Assembly (NCBI GenBank): GCA_001599815.1
Contig: BCIA01000004.1
Span: forward strand, 4,304,082-4,368,081
Source of the DNA: Furcasterigmium furcatum
Lineage: Eukaryota > Ascomycota > Sordariomycetes > Glomerellales > Plectosphaerellaceae
Length of the DNA: 64,000 bases
Direction: 5' to 3'
Shown: piece by piece, positions 45,636 to 57,400 of the stretch
How positions within the stretch are numbered: the stretch's first letter is position 1
How the letters are laid out: every line of letters begins with the position of its first letter
Translations under genes and position numbers: made by a program
The notes under the pieces: generated by a model
What the model was told of the DNA's origin: nothing
Database searches by the model: none
The model's input: only the letters and a program-made list of their open reading frames with translations

Positions 45636-47324
45636 TTAAGTAGTCTTCGGCTCCGGCTCCTCGGGCTTCGTGTCATCGTTCTGGATGGCCAGATACTTGC
45701 CGGGGTAGTACTTGGCCACCCACATCTCAGCCAACATAGGCTTGGTGATGTCCTTCAGGTAATAGTTGATCGGGATGCCGGACTTGCCCTCAGCCGCCTT
45801 CTTCAGATAGTCCTCGAGGGCGGCCATCATGGAGTTGATGTCGAGGATCTTGTTGGCGCCGTCGTCGATGGTTGCGAGAGCCGACAGGGCGGCCTTGATC
45901 TCGCCACCCTTCATAGTCACCAGCTGCCCGCCCGTGCGGGCGGCATCGGCGGACTGCTGGATGCTGGCCTGCTCGGCGATAGTCGCATTCTGGAGGACCG
46001 CAAGGGCATCCATGTTGGACTTGCCGTCGAAGGCTGCGAACTTCTCCACGCCCAACTGGACCTGTACGCCATTCGTTAACATAGATGCTCCATGTATCGA
46101 CGGTGTTGTCAGGACGTGTCAGGCACTTACCTGGTTGGCAACCATGGAAGGGATGGCGCCCACTATCAACCCGCGTAGTCAGTAATTGCCTTTTGTGGAA
46201 GTGTTGGGAGCTACTCATCGTGTCTGAGGAGCAGCGACATGTCGCAGAATTCCTGAAACAGCCAAAATAAGGGAAAGTGAACTCCGGGATAACCTACTGC
46301 AGATCATGGTGACGTGCGAGCTGATGTTCTGCGCGCTAAGGAGGTTCTTGACGTCGTTGGCAATGGAGCTGTTCACGCCGAACCCACCTGACATCTTCTC
46401 GAACCAGGCGCCGGCATCCATCTGGGCCTGCATCGTGCCCACAACGGCGGACATGTCCTGGTTGGCGGTGGTGCTGCTCGTTTTCAGGATGTGAACCATT
46501 CCCACAAAGCTGGACCCGAAGGTCATGCCGGAGATGATGCTGAACTTATTCTCCGGCTTGCCTTTCTCGGGCTTCGTGGTGTCCTGGGCAATCTTGTTCA
46601 TGCTGTCTGAGCTGGTTGGGACGATCTTGTCGTCCTTGTCGAAGAGGTGGTTCCAAACGTTGATGGCCTTGTCGACGTTGAGGGCGAAGGGGGCGAGGAC
46701 AGATGCATTCTTGTGCGTGCAGGAGACCGACAAGACCAGCGTGCCAGAGATGTTGTGGTTGGTGGTTTGCTGGCCGATCTGGACCGATGCGGCGGAGCTC
46801 ATCTTCGACGCCACATCACTGCCCAGATTGCTCATCGAAGAAGAGATGTACGATGAGATGTTGGAATTAAACGTCTCGGCGGTCTGCTTGTTCACGTCCA
46901 TAGAGAAATACTGGACGTCCATGTTGATGGAGTCAGCCGCAAGCGGCAACGTCTTGACCTGCGTCTTGACATAGTCGACGGGGCTCTCCAGCTGGACGGG
47001 ATTCTTCCGGAGTTCCTCGCGGAGAGGCTGAATGTTCTTTTCGGCGGTGATCTTTGCCTTGGCATACGCCGCCGCCGCCGTCTTAACTTCGGTGCCGAAG
47101 TTACCAATTTCGGTGTCCAGGTCGGCCGTGGGGATGCCCAAGTTTTGAAGCTCACTCTTAGTCATGTCGAGGCTCCGCTTAGATGCGATGAGCGAGTTGA
47201 GCTTGTCTTGGGCAATATCGGCCTCCTTCTGCTGGTCCGCAATCTGGTCGACGATGCTCAGAGTCTCCATGCTGACGATGTTGGCCAGCACGAGCTGGGG
47301 ATCGTAGGGGATGGTGGTAGGCAT
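45636..47324 (-). CDS. Unrecognised helical protein, fungal-type, divergent from the FPDPSK-repeat gene
   Basis: Three exons, 47324-46298, 46162-46131 and 46061-45636, give 494 aa. The 135-nt first intron (GTAGGT donor, TACTGAC branch) and a 32-nt exon both close the frame exactly, which supports the model. The N-terminus (MPTTIPYDPQLVLANIV) is followed by predicted helices rich in Ala, Lys, Glu and Gln (about 18-125). Then comes a Ser/Asn-rich stretch (NSNISSYISSSMSNLGSDV) and a beta-like segment (ISGTLVLSVSCTHKNASV). The C-terminal part has MDALAVLQNATIAEQASIQQS and a KSGIPINYYLKDITKPMLAEMWV motif, then a polar tail. There is no signal peptide or clear membrane helix. I have a vague memory of similar uncharacterised proteins beginning IPYDP in other ascomycetes, but no function. 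A cryptic acceptor inside intron 1 (TTTCAG, ending near 46249) could allow alternative splicing. Confidence 0.75.
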
Positions 47325-49218
47325 GGTGGCGGTAGTCTTGTTCGAACTGAGAGGGGAAGAAAGATTGCTTCAAGTGATAGATCTTTGAGGATAGACTGTT
47401 GCTGAAGTTGTCTGCTGATGAAGAAGACTGAGGCCATACATCGGGTGCCATCATGAGGGTATATATAGTTGGCTGGCCGGTGGTCAGTGTGAAGATCTCG
47501 GTACCTTGTTGCTCAGACAGCTGGAAGTCGAGCAAGCGCCCATCTCGACTTCTCCCCGCTTCATGGCAGCTCATAGATAGGTAGCCCAAGGAGGTCGACG
47601 GATCCATGAGGTCGCCGACATGGGCCTGGACGTACCGAGTCGGGAATCTTTGCTCGCTTCCATGTAGTTTCATCCGAGTTGAGCCTTCAGCTTACGGCTC
47701 AATGGCCTCGCCGCCGATGGCGGAGCTGCAATTGAAGGGTGCATTCGATCCCCACCAGTCAGGATCCGACGCTCCTCCTCGTTCCAGTGGCATGTGGTGC
47801 CAAGAGACATTCGGGATATGCATGTCGTATCCTAGATGAATCGGCTACATCCATGTAAAGGAAGCCCGCGTCGCCAAATCCACTTTCCAGCTCCCCTCGG
47901 GAGGGAGACGCTAACCCGAGTGAGGACCCTGCAGCATCCGCCGCGACACGGGGGTGACGACAGACGAGAATAGGCGCGAACGAATGCATGGCCCGGAGGG
48001 GTCGAGGAACCCTGAGTTGTGTCGATGGTGGAAAGCGCAAGTCGAACTCATCACAACAGACGGCTCTAGTTTCTGTCGCCATCTGATACTGGGGTCAATT
48101 CCATGGTAGCCCCTATACCAACATTGGTATATAGGAGGTAACCAGGGGGCGGGCCGCCGCAATGCCGTTGAAACTAGGCCTCGAGTGGTTTAGCGCAGTC
48201 GATCTCCACACTGTGACAGTGACAGTGCCTGCCAAACGTGCAGCAAGACTGGGGAAGGAGCCTGAGAGGCTATTCGATTCGATGCGGCAAGGGTCGGACC
48301 CGACGTGAGAATTTTGACGTTGACAACCACTCTCATGCCAGTTGAGCCTGATCCCGAGCGGACCGAAATACCTCCAACCTCAGCTGCCTCCAGGTCAACC
48401 CATTGGCTCCGAGCAACCCCTTTTGGGGAAGTATTCATGGTACACGACATTTCATCTCGGTTGCAGGATCGAGACCTTTCCGGGATGTCTCGCAAACACT
48501 GAGATGAGGGCGTCTTGCCGCCCTTGTCCTTGACGCCGCAGCTGGTAGACAGGGGTTCAACAATCTTCTCAGCCTCTGAAAGGGTAGCATCAACCTGATC
48601 GTGTGTGGAGCCTCGGGGGCCCTGAACAACCTCTTGATATTCCTTCGGGGAATCACTCTGCCTGATGAGCCTGAGTTTTCACAGCCATGCAAGGCCTATC
48701 CGGGCCGTGGCCATCTGGATTCGCGAAGTATTGGTCCTGAGCCGCGCCTGAGTGCGGGGTGCTCAACCAGAACGGAAAGGATGAGACCGCTCCGCCGGTC
48801 AGAGATGAGCTGAGCTGCGTCCTGCAATACTTCTAGGACAAAGTCATGAGCTGAAATGCATCTTGGAATGCCCTCAAGGATAACTTATAGGCTGAAGAGA
48901 CTTCTCTCGCTGCGCCCGTTTCGACGTGTGCGGCAGGCATTGGTGGACGGATCTCCGAGCTCAGGAGAATCAGCCCGCCACCTACCATCGGACACATTCT
49001 GGCCGAGCGAGAGCGGCCTAGCAGCGCTTATTCTGACCCCGTAGAGAACATGGCGGCATTAGAGCAGCTGAAACTGGAGTGCTTGGATGTTCACGCAGAT
49101 GGCCGTGGACCGGACATCTATACAAGGCCCACCGCACGAAGGACTTCTGAAGCACTGGCCTCATCTCCTGGCATCACATCTCCTCAAGCATACACTTCTC
49201 CAGAATACACTCTTCAAG
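47325..49218. promoter_or_regulatory. Divergent upstream region of two unrecognised genes
   Basis: This 1.9 kb region lies between the starts of the two unknown genes at 47324 (-) and 49219 (+), so it would hold both promoters. Open frames here are short and featureless. A frame extends upstream of 49219 to 49087 in phase with the plus-strand gene, but its residues look non-coding. A tRNA-like A-box at about 48188-48205 has no matching partner (rejected). Confidence 0.4.
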
Positions 49219-51145
49219 ATGTTCATCTACGCCGGGAAATTGCAATGGATGAACTACAGCAAGCACGAACTCTTCGTCGTTGTCCTGCCTGACGGCCCTG
49301 TCCGTGTCGGCGACATCGTCTACTTCTATTCCCAGTGGGCTGTTGACTCAAAGGGCGTCAAAAAGGGTAACTTCTTTGGCAGACTCACTGTCGAGAAGGT
49401 ATCCAAAGCCGACAATGGCGACGACACCTTCCAAACCACTCATGGATACTACCTCTGGGAGTTCCAGTCGAGTCATGCGTACCAGGCACTCACCGTCCAC
49501 ATGTCGAACCCGGGAGGCGTCAAGAGCGCCATGACCCTGGATCGAACCTACCAGCCCAATGGACAGACGTCCTCTGACCCGGGACGCATCTGGACCGGGA
49601 AGCTGAACTGGCCCCAGGTCGCGGAAAACGAGCTCATCGTTCTCATCGTTCCTGAGGGCCTGGGGGCAGGTAAGCCCGTGTTGGCTTTCTGGCATTGGAC
49701 CGTCAATGCACAGGGTGAGGCGGGAGCCCCTTGCGCCCTTCAAGGGATCCAGCAGGCCGACACCCCCGGTGAGGGCACACTGAAGTTCTCTTTCACCGAC
49801 AAGTACGCACTAGACTGCACCTGGGACATGAAGACGGAGCAGCTGGCTGTGACCATCCAGGAGTCCGAGAAGGACGGCCAACATGTCGAACCCCTGACCT
49901 TGGCAGCCCTCATCGACGTCCATTCCGAGTGAGTTGACCCTCCATTCACTACCTACCTGATGTGAAAGAATATATTCGCTAAGTACATCTCATGAACAGG
50001 GACGTCACCCCGCCCGAGTTCCCCGTTGGCAAGGCCGAGATCGAGGTCCGGTATCCTCAGCTCGAGCCCTCCCTCGCCCGCATCCACACACCTATGCCAT
50101 TCCCTCACACGCTTGTGGATACCTTGACGCATACCGCCTCGTATCTCGACGAGGCAGGCTATCTAGCCAAATACGCCATCCAGGTATGGAACTGCGGTCC
50201 TCTTGCCTTTTGCTCACGCTCACTCCTGCCTAGCGATACCATTCCCTGGACAAGGCCTACCATGCCTTGCTCAAGCAGATCACCGACTTAAATGGCAATA
50301 TCCGCGAACTGACGGGACAGATCCGTGAGTTGACGGTTGTAAATGAAGAAGAGAAGAAGCAGATCGAAGCGCTCCAGAAGAAGCTTGTTGAGACCCTCGA
50401 CGAGGCCGCCAAGAAGGAGGCCGAGCTCACGAAAGAGATCCACGACCTGCAGAAGTCACTGGCCGATGACGAGAAGCATGACGCCGCCGATCATAAAGCC
50501 CTCGACGAGGCTCACGAGCAAATCCGAAAGGAGAAAGAAGCGAGGGCGCTGGCCGAGAAGCAGGTGGCAACGCTTCAGTTTGCCCTCAATGAGAGCCAGA
50601 AGCGCGTGGCCCAGCTCCAGGCTCAGGCTGCCGAGCTGGTCAACGAGATCAGCAACCTTCGTGGTCTGCTGACCGCCGAAAAGGCTCAGAACGCTCAGCT
50701 CACGTCACAGGTCGGCGAACTCGAAGCCAAGGTCAAGATTCTTGAGGACGAAGCTGTGGCAGCGAAGAAGCTGCTTGCCCGTACCACGGAGGATCTCAGG
50801 CAGGCCCAACAAGAAATCCAAGCCAAGGACGAGCTCGTCGCCAGCCTCAAGAATGAACTCGCAGCCACCAAGAAGGAACTTGAGGCCAAGGAGATCGCCT
50901 ACGAGGAGCTGCAGAGAAGCACCAGCTTGACCATTCAGGCCCTCGAGGCCGAAATCGCCGCGCTGAAGGCGAAGTGGCCGTTCCCTGACTTCCCAGACCC
51001 TCGCAAGTTTCCAGACCCCCGGGACTTTCCCGATGACTTTCCCAAAGACTTTCCCCAAGATTTTCCCAACCCCTCAAAGTTTCCGGATCCTTCGAAGTTC
51101 CCGAACCCTTCGAAGTTCCCGGACCCCTCAAAGTTCCCATTCTGA
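49219..51145 (+). CDS. Unrecognised protein: duplicated beta module, long coiled coil, FPDPSK repeat tail
   Basis: Three exons, 49219-49928, 50000-50183 and 50234-51145, give 601 aa. Residues 6-100 and 127-220 look like a tandem duplication: GKLQW...ELFVVVLPDG...FYSQWAVDSKG aligns with GKLNW...ELIVLIVPEG...FWHWTVNAQG, 121 residues apart. A linker (about 235-300) precedes a coiled coil from roughly 310 to 545, full of Glu/Lys/Gln heptads (for example IRELTGQIRELTVVNEE). The last 54 residues (548-601) are built from FPDPSK/FPNPSK/FPDPRK units. There is no signal peptide or transmembrane segment. The start at 49219 was chosen because upstream in-frame sequence looks non-coding. The family is unknown to me. 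Divergent placement beside another unknown gene suggests a possible functional pair (inference). Confidence 0.78.
50981..51142 (+). repeat. Tandem 18-bp repeat encoding FP(D/N)PSK hexapeptides
   Basis: The 3' end of the preceding gene encodes a run of hexapeptides FPDPRK, FPDPRD, then FPDD/FPKD/FPQD tetrapeptides, then FPNPSK, FPDPSK, FPNPSK, FPDPSK and a final FPF. At DNA level the last four units are 18 bp each and differ by a few bases. The pattern suggests expansion by unequal pairing or slippage. Confidence 0.85.
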
Positions 51146-52169
51146 GTGTGTCCGGGCTGGCAGAGTTTGAGGTTTGCTGGATACGATGCATGGAAGCCGT
51201 GAGAGATGCAACAAGCCCGAGCTCATGGGGCCTTAAGGATTACCAGGGAAGGGGACGATGTATTGGGCAGCGGAGGACGAGCAGGCACATGACTCAGAGT
51301 ACTTATGATGATTCGTATTGTCTTTTTCCTTTCTATGATCTTGAAACTCCGAAATAGCAGTCTCACTGATGATACCTCTGCCCGGCTTGAAATGAGGAGA
51401 AGCCGCCGGCGGCCCCCCCCTTTTCGTACAAGCAGAGACGTATCAATCTCCGGATGTGCTATCAACTCTGACTTTGGTATCGGCTGTTAAGCCTGCGCCC
51501 CTCCCAGAGCTCCTTAGTACTGTTCTCATGTCGGCTCGATGGGATTTCAGCCACAATACTACCCCTCAAACACATTCCCTTCACCGTCTTCTGGGACGTC
51601 CCGACACAAGCGGGGGAACTCTTCGTTTACTCGGCCCATATGCATGCAGGTGTGGCACGGTGCCTCCCCAAAACCGGTTTTTCGACGACCTCGGGAACCA
51701 TTAGCCTACGGACCCTCCGTCTTGGCTCGCCCTATCGTATCCCGCACCGGTGGCATCCATCCACGGGGGCAGTTGTTCTCGCTAGCTGCAGCAGACAGAG
51801 TTAATCATTTGTGATAGAATCTCTTGGTCAGCGTGGGCGCCTCAAGGAGAATATTTGCAGCGTCGATCATTGGGCTGGAATGTTCCAAAGGCTCGGTCTG
51901 GTGGTGTTCACAATCCTGGCCAACATCTGGTGATGTCGTCGTGACGAGGTCCCGTCTCGCTTGTCCCATGGGCACGGACCTGTGCTTTGTATTATTGTTC
52001 GTCTCCGGCACGCCCCGGCCGCTGGTGGTGGGCACTGGGTAGCTTGCAGTATCTGCTGATCATTATTCCAAGGTAAGTGCTATCATGGAGCTCATTACAT
52101 TCCTCCGCATCGTGATAGATGCATTCTTCGTCTACACCAGCGGCGCATAATGCATTGCTCGGCCGTCTT
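51146..52169. other. Convergent intergenic region, no supported gene
   Basis: Two convergent genes end here, at 51145 (+) and 52170 (-). The short frames (for example 51539-51814 and 51805-52035) have no protein features. A C-run lies at about 51412-51420. Nothing else was recognised. Confidence 0.45.
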
Positions 52170-53282
52170 TTACAGGATAACCTTGGAGGCAACGGTGAGG
52201 AGCCAAGCGGCATCCTGCCACCCTCCCTGCTGCGGGTCCGGCGGCGGGATACGCTCTTTCGGCGTGTTTGTCACGCCCTCGAAATGCAGGGTCGACGAAC
52301 TTCTCCGACCCAGGGTCTGTGACACATCGACATCGGCCTCATCCTCGCCGTCAGCATCGGAGTCCTCCTGCTCCTCCACGGAGAAAAGGGGCCAGCCGAA
52401 CCAAGAGCCGCGTCCGGCCCGCTCGCCCCTGACTAGCTTTCGGACCGCTAGCTCGTCCTCCTGGCTCGTATCCTGCTCGACAGCCTCGAGCTTCTCGTCA
52501 AGGTTGACGAAATCCGGGCCCTGGGAGTACTCGTCCCCCTCGGGGAAGCGGACGAAGTAGCCTTCGTCTGAGTGGCGGCCCTCGTGCGGCGTGAGGATCT
52601 GCGTGCGGCTGCCGACGCGACTGATGGAGCGGCTGCCTGCCCTGCTTGCGCGGGCGGAGCGGTGGCCCGTCTCGAAACCCTCGCTGGCGCTGCCCCGCCG
52701 GCTGCCGTTGCGGAGGGCGAGTTCCCGTTCTCGTGCCAGCTCGCGCTCGAACAGCTCGAGGTCTGCGTCGCGCATGCCGGCGAGGGAGGTGGCGCTGGCG
52801 CGTGACGTGAGCCACATCTGACCCTTGTAATCTCGGGCCTCGGCGGAGATGAGGACGCCGGCACGGAGGAGCCAGTCGCCGTCCTGGTAGTTGACTTCAG
52901 GGTCGGGCTTGCGGTTGCGGCGGGGGGAGGTTGTGCCGGAGGCGATGGTCCTCCGGGTCTGCAGCTTGAGGTCGGAGGCGGCGAGGTAGGAGGCGGACTT
53001 GCTCTTGGAGAGCTGGACGGCGTTGTGGGGGACGGAACCGCGTCGGTCCGTGGGGTCGCGGGAGTGCTCCGGGGAGCGCGTAAGGAGACCCGGTGTTGTG
53101 GGCGCGGATTTGCCTTGGAGGTAAGAGGTTGTGTGTGTTGGTGGAGGGATGTCGCGGACGGCGTAGGCTTCGTCGTCGAGTGGGAGCTTGGTGACAAGAG
53201 GGGCGAGAGTTAGATGGCTGAGATGTGTGGTAGAGCGGTTCTTGCGCCCATGATGGGAGTGTTGCCTGTAGGCTTCATCCAT
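52170..53282 (-). CDS. Uncharacterised fungal protein, DUF3984 type
   Basis: A single-exon frame; the ATG at 53282 has a good context (CACAATGG), giving 370 aa. An in-frame ATG at 53324 would add 14 residues. The N-terminus (MDEAYRQHS, then NRSTTHLSHLTLAPLVTKLPLDD) and the central NYQDGDWLLRAGVLISAEARDYKGQMWLTSRASATSLAGM segment match, from memory, the Pezizomycotina-specific DUF3984 family. The rest is Ser/Arg-rich and acidic, probably disordered, with a final QGGWQDAAWLLTVASKVIL segment that is more hydrophobic. Function unknown. The gene is convergent with the repeat-tail gene and divergent from ELP1. Confidence 0.72.
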   Translation of the reverse strand: MDEAYRQHSHHGRKNRSTTHLSHLTLAPLVTKLPLDDEAYAVRDIPPPTHTTSYLQGKSAPTTPGLLTRSPEHSRDPTDRRGSVPHNAVQLSKSKSASYLAASDLKLQTRRTIASGTTSPRRNRKPDPEVNYQDGDWLLRAGVLISAEARDYKGQMWLTSRASATSLAGMRDADLELFERELARERELALRNGSRRGSASEGFETGHRSARASRAGSRSISRVGSRTQILTPHEGRHSDEGYFVRFPEGDEYSQGPDFVNLDEKLEAVEQDTSQEDELAVRKLVRGERAGRGSWFGWPLFSVEEQEDSDADGEDEADVDVSQTLGRRSSSTLHFEGVTNTPKERIPPPDPQQGGWQDAAWLLTVASKVIL

Positions 53283-54439
53283 TGTGAGGTGTGCTGAGGA
53301 GGAGTTGATGTTTCGAGGAAACAAGGGATGCTTGCTCTGTCTGTCTGTCGCGTCCGCCCCCTTTGTAAGTAGCCGTCTGAGTTGCGGTTCTTGGTCTTGA
53401 ATCAGATATTTAAAGCGCTACTGCCGAAAAGTCTTGTGATTATTACCCGTCACGTCGGAGCATTGAGCGTGGCAACGTGGTTCGAGACTCGGTATGCAGA
53501 AGTGGTGTGTTGTATCGTGAATGGGCGGTGGGAGTCTGGAATCTCGAGACGGGGAGAAGCCGGGGAAGCTCAGGTTGTTGGGGCGGGGCGAGAATTTGCT
53601 GGGGCTCCATTCGGCGCAGGGCAGGCAATGCAGGGAGAGAGCTTGCTGGGCCTGGATTATTTCCGGCCCTGAGGAGGAGTGCCGAGGGATCTGGGCGGGG
53701 GGCTGCCGAGGACGGAGGCTATCTTGGTCTGGCGCCTTTGATTCGCTGAGACGTATGCAAGCGGCAGGACCTTGAGGTTTTGATTGGGAGAGGCGAGTGT
53801 ACCTCAGACACAAGCTACAGAAGTAGCCCCCTCTCCCGAGCTGTCCTCTGATGTCAGGCCGCGGATGAGAGGAAAGGGGCCGAGGATCTGTATCGCAAAC
53901 TCTGATCATGGAGGGTGTAGGATGTGGCAATATCTGACAAGTTTAAATGTTCATCGAGATATTTTAGGACGCTGACGAAAGAGATTTGCAGTCGATTGTT
54001 TGATGTATCTGGCATCAGGGTCGAGAGAGGAGCGACGTCGTCAGGCTTCAGATCGATCGAGACTCAGTAGTGAGCTGATCGCTTTCAGTACTCTGGGGAA
54101 TCGAGATAAGCGCTTTCTTAACTCGAGATAGTCGGCGCGAATATAAGTCGACTTGGAGTTGCCAAAAAAGCACATAATAAGTTCGAAGTAAGAGGTAGCC
54201 ATCTGGGTCGCAAAGAGGTCGGTCGTTGACGGATGGGAGGCAGGGGTACCTCCAGATGTGCCCCGCCAATGTACCTGACAGCCATGCAGGAGCTCCATCC
54301 AAACTTTTTTGCATTCGTGTGTGAAGACGCGGATGACACAGATCAAGAGTGGATGGATGGTCGACATTTCACAACACCGACAGTCTCGAAATAACCAAAT
54401 GAGCTGATTATCGATCATCCTCGCACTCCCTGAGCCAAG
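53283..54439. promoter_or_regulatory. Divergent upstream region of the DUF3984-type gene and ELP1
   Basis: This 1.16 kb region lies between two divergent start codons. From about 53500 to 53720 the plus strand is G-rich and the minus strand CT-rich, fitting the promoter/leader side of the minus-strand gene. No RNA gene or repeat was seen. Confidence 0.4.
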
Positions 54440-57400
54440 ATGCGTAACTTGCGCAATATTCGCTTTGGCAGCTGGCAGAATGCCGACATCACGGCAACCT
54501 GCTGGGACCCTGCCAAAGATGAGATTCTCTACACTCGAGGCCCAACTGAGTTCAGCGCAACCATCGAGCTCGTGAGGCTCTCTGACAAGTCCCAACTGTA
54601 AGACACATGCTTCATGATCTCATTTGCTTACTGACATGCCTCAGCACATCTCGTCCCGTGGCATCCTGGGATGCTCCCGCGCCAAATCCAGGCGTCACAT
54701 CCGACTCCATCATCAGCCTCCATCACTTCAGTGACACCTCCACGACATGCGTTATTCTGGCAGGTGGTGATATCGTCACTATCCAGGAACCCGATGAGTA
54801 TTCCTCTTCTGGCAACGACGCCGCCCATATCGAGATTGTCGGCTCCATCGACGCCGGCATTTCCGCCGCCCGCTGGTCCCCGGACGATGAGCTCCTCGCT
54901 CTCACCACCAAGGAGGGCAATGCCGTCTTCATGGGCCGCTCATTCGACCCCATCGCCGACGTCCCCATGACTAACGACGACTTGAAGACATCCAAGCACG
55001 TCTCTGTCGGATGGGGCAAGAAGGAGACCCAGTTCCAGGGACGCGGCGCAAAGGCCCAACGCGACCCGACCATCCCCGAGAAGGTTGACGAGGGTGTCCT
55101 CAGTCCTCATGACGATGGGAGAGTGAGCATCAGCTGGAGGGGAGACGGAGCCTATGTTGCCGTCAACGCAGTCGAGGGCGGTGCCAGACGTCTGATCAGG
55201 GTGTATTCCCGCGAGGGCGTGCTCGACAGCGTCAGCGAGCCTGTTGATGGGCTTGAAGGCGCGCTGAGCTGGCGACCCGCTGGCAACTTGATTGCTGGTA
55301 TCCAGCGGTTGCAGGACAGAATTGACGTTGCCTTCTTTGAAAGGAATGGCCTGAGACATGGCCAGTTCACTCTGAGATCGGCGGACGGACCTGTCGTTGA
55401 GCTGAGCAAGATTCACCTAGAGTGGAACTCGGACTCGACCGTGCTGGCTGTAGTACTGGGCAATGTGGTGCAGCTCTGGACGATGGGGAACTATCACTGG
55501 TACCTCAAGCAGGAGGTGCCCCTGCAAGCCGCATTGGCTTGTCTTGCATGGCATCCGGAGAAGGCACTAAGATATGCTGCAGCTACATCAGGTATGTCAC
55601 ACTCCCTCTATTATGCGCGATGAGAAGCTAATTTCAGCAGACGATGTTGTCTCGACGGAGTACATCTTCACGGCCGCGAAAGGCTCCCTGAGCCCGCCAA
55701 ACGATCATGGCGCCGTTGCCGTCATCGATGGCCAGACAGTCAAAGTCACCCCTTTGCGCACTGCAAACGTACCGCCTCCAATGTCTCTCTTCGACCTCGA
55801 GGCATCTTCCACCGCAGTCGACGTTGCATTTGACGGGCTCAACACCTTGATGGCTGTGCTACATCGCCGAGGTGTCGATGTGTATCAATGGAAGACCAAG
55901 GGCGGGCGGTCACTCTGCCCGACTCTACTTACCAGCGTGAAGTTCGAAGACCATGTCGGAAGCAATATTGCCAGGATACCCCTACAAGTCTGCTTCACCT
56001 CTGCAGACAGCTTGTGTGTTCTGGTGCACCAGGAACAGCTGTCGATCGAAGCATACGAACTGGGCCAGTCCGGAGAGGCGAGCGCTGCGGACGTTTTTGA
56101 CGTGCCGAGTTCCAGCCCTATTTCTTCCATCTCCAGCTCCTACGGCGCATCAAATGCGCAAGCATATGCCCAGGACAGATCAGGGAAGCTCTTCAGCCTC
56201 TCGAGGAAAAGAGGCCTGGAGCCCCTTGGTCGACAACTCTCCTCGGCGGTTCCGTGGTACCAGCTCGTTGATATCAATGGCCAGACTGTCGTCATCGGGA
56301 TGACAAGAAATGGGCACCTATACGCAGACACGAAGCTACTAGCGAAGAACTGCACATCATTTGTCGTGACCGACGATCACCTTGTGTTCACGACGACCAA
56401 TCACTTCGTCAAGTTTGTCCATCTTCTTCTTCCTGAAGGTAAAGTTAAACCCCTTTCGAATGATTCAGCAGACCCCATTAACATTGTCTAGAAATGGAGG
56501 TCCCAGGCGATGACCCTGAAGAGGACGAGCGGTGCCGGAGCATCGAACGAGGTGGACGACTGGTCACTGCCATGCCCACCAACATGAGCCTGGTCCTGCA
56601 AATGCCCAGAGGTAATCTGGAGACAATCTACCCCCGTGCCATGGTTGTTGCCGGCATCAGAAGGCTCGTCGACGAGAAGAACTACGGGCGAGCCTTCTCC
56701 TATTGCCGCTCGCAGCGAGTCGACATGAACATTCTCTACGACCACCGTCCTGAGCAGTTCTTGTCTAGTGTCGCCCTGTTCCTGGATCAGCTGAACGATG
56801 TAGCGTACATCGACCTCTTCCTGTCATCGCTCCGGTAAGGCCGCCCTCTTCTATTCTATGTACCTAAGCAGTGCTAACTTGTAGCAGAGAGGAGGACGTC
56901 ACAAAGACAATGTACAGAGACACGAAGAGGATCGGCCAGCCAGATGCATCTGCACCTGAATCGCGGCCGACAGAGCCAAACCCCAAATCCAAGGTCAACG
57001 GCATATGCGATTCCATCCTGAAGAGCTTGACAAGCAAAAAGTCCACGAACCTACAGAACATTATCACAGCACACGTCTGCAAGGTTCCTCCAGCACTAGA
57101 TGATGGCTTGACCCTGGTCGCCGAATTGATGCAGGAGGACGAGAAAATTGCCGGAAAGGCAGTCGAGCACATCTGCTTCCTTGTCGATGTCCACCGACTA
57201 TACGACAACGCTCTCGGGTTGTACAACCTCGACCTCGCGCTTCTCGTCGCTCAACAGTCGCAGCGGGATCCTAGAGAATATCTTCCCTTCATCCAAAACC
57301 TTCACCAGCTCCCGGAGTTGCGACGAAAGTTCGCCATTGATGATCACCTCGACCGCCGCACAAAGGCGTTGGGTCATCTCAAGACGCTTGATGCATTTGA

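Noticed and set aside
48188..48205. tRNA-like A-box
   Set aside because: No matching B-box or cloverleaf could be built downstream.
49087..49218. In-frame upstream extension of the repeat-tail gene
   Set aside because: The residues are low in coding character and the duplicated module begins just after the ATG at 49219.
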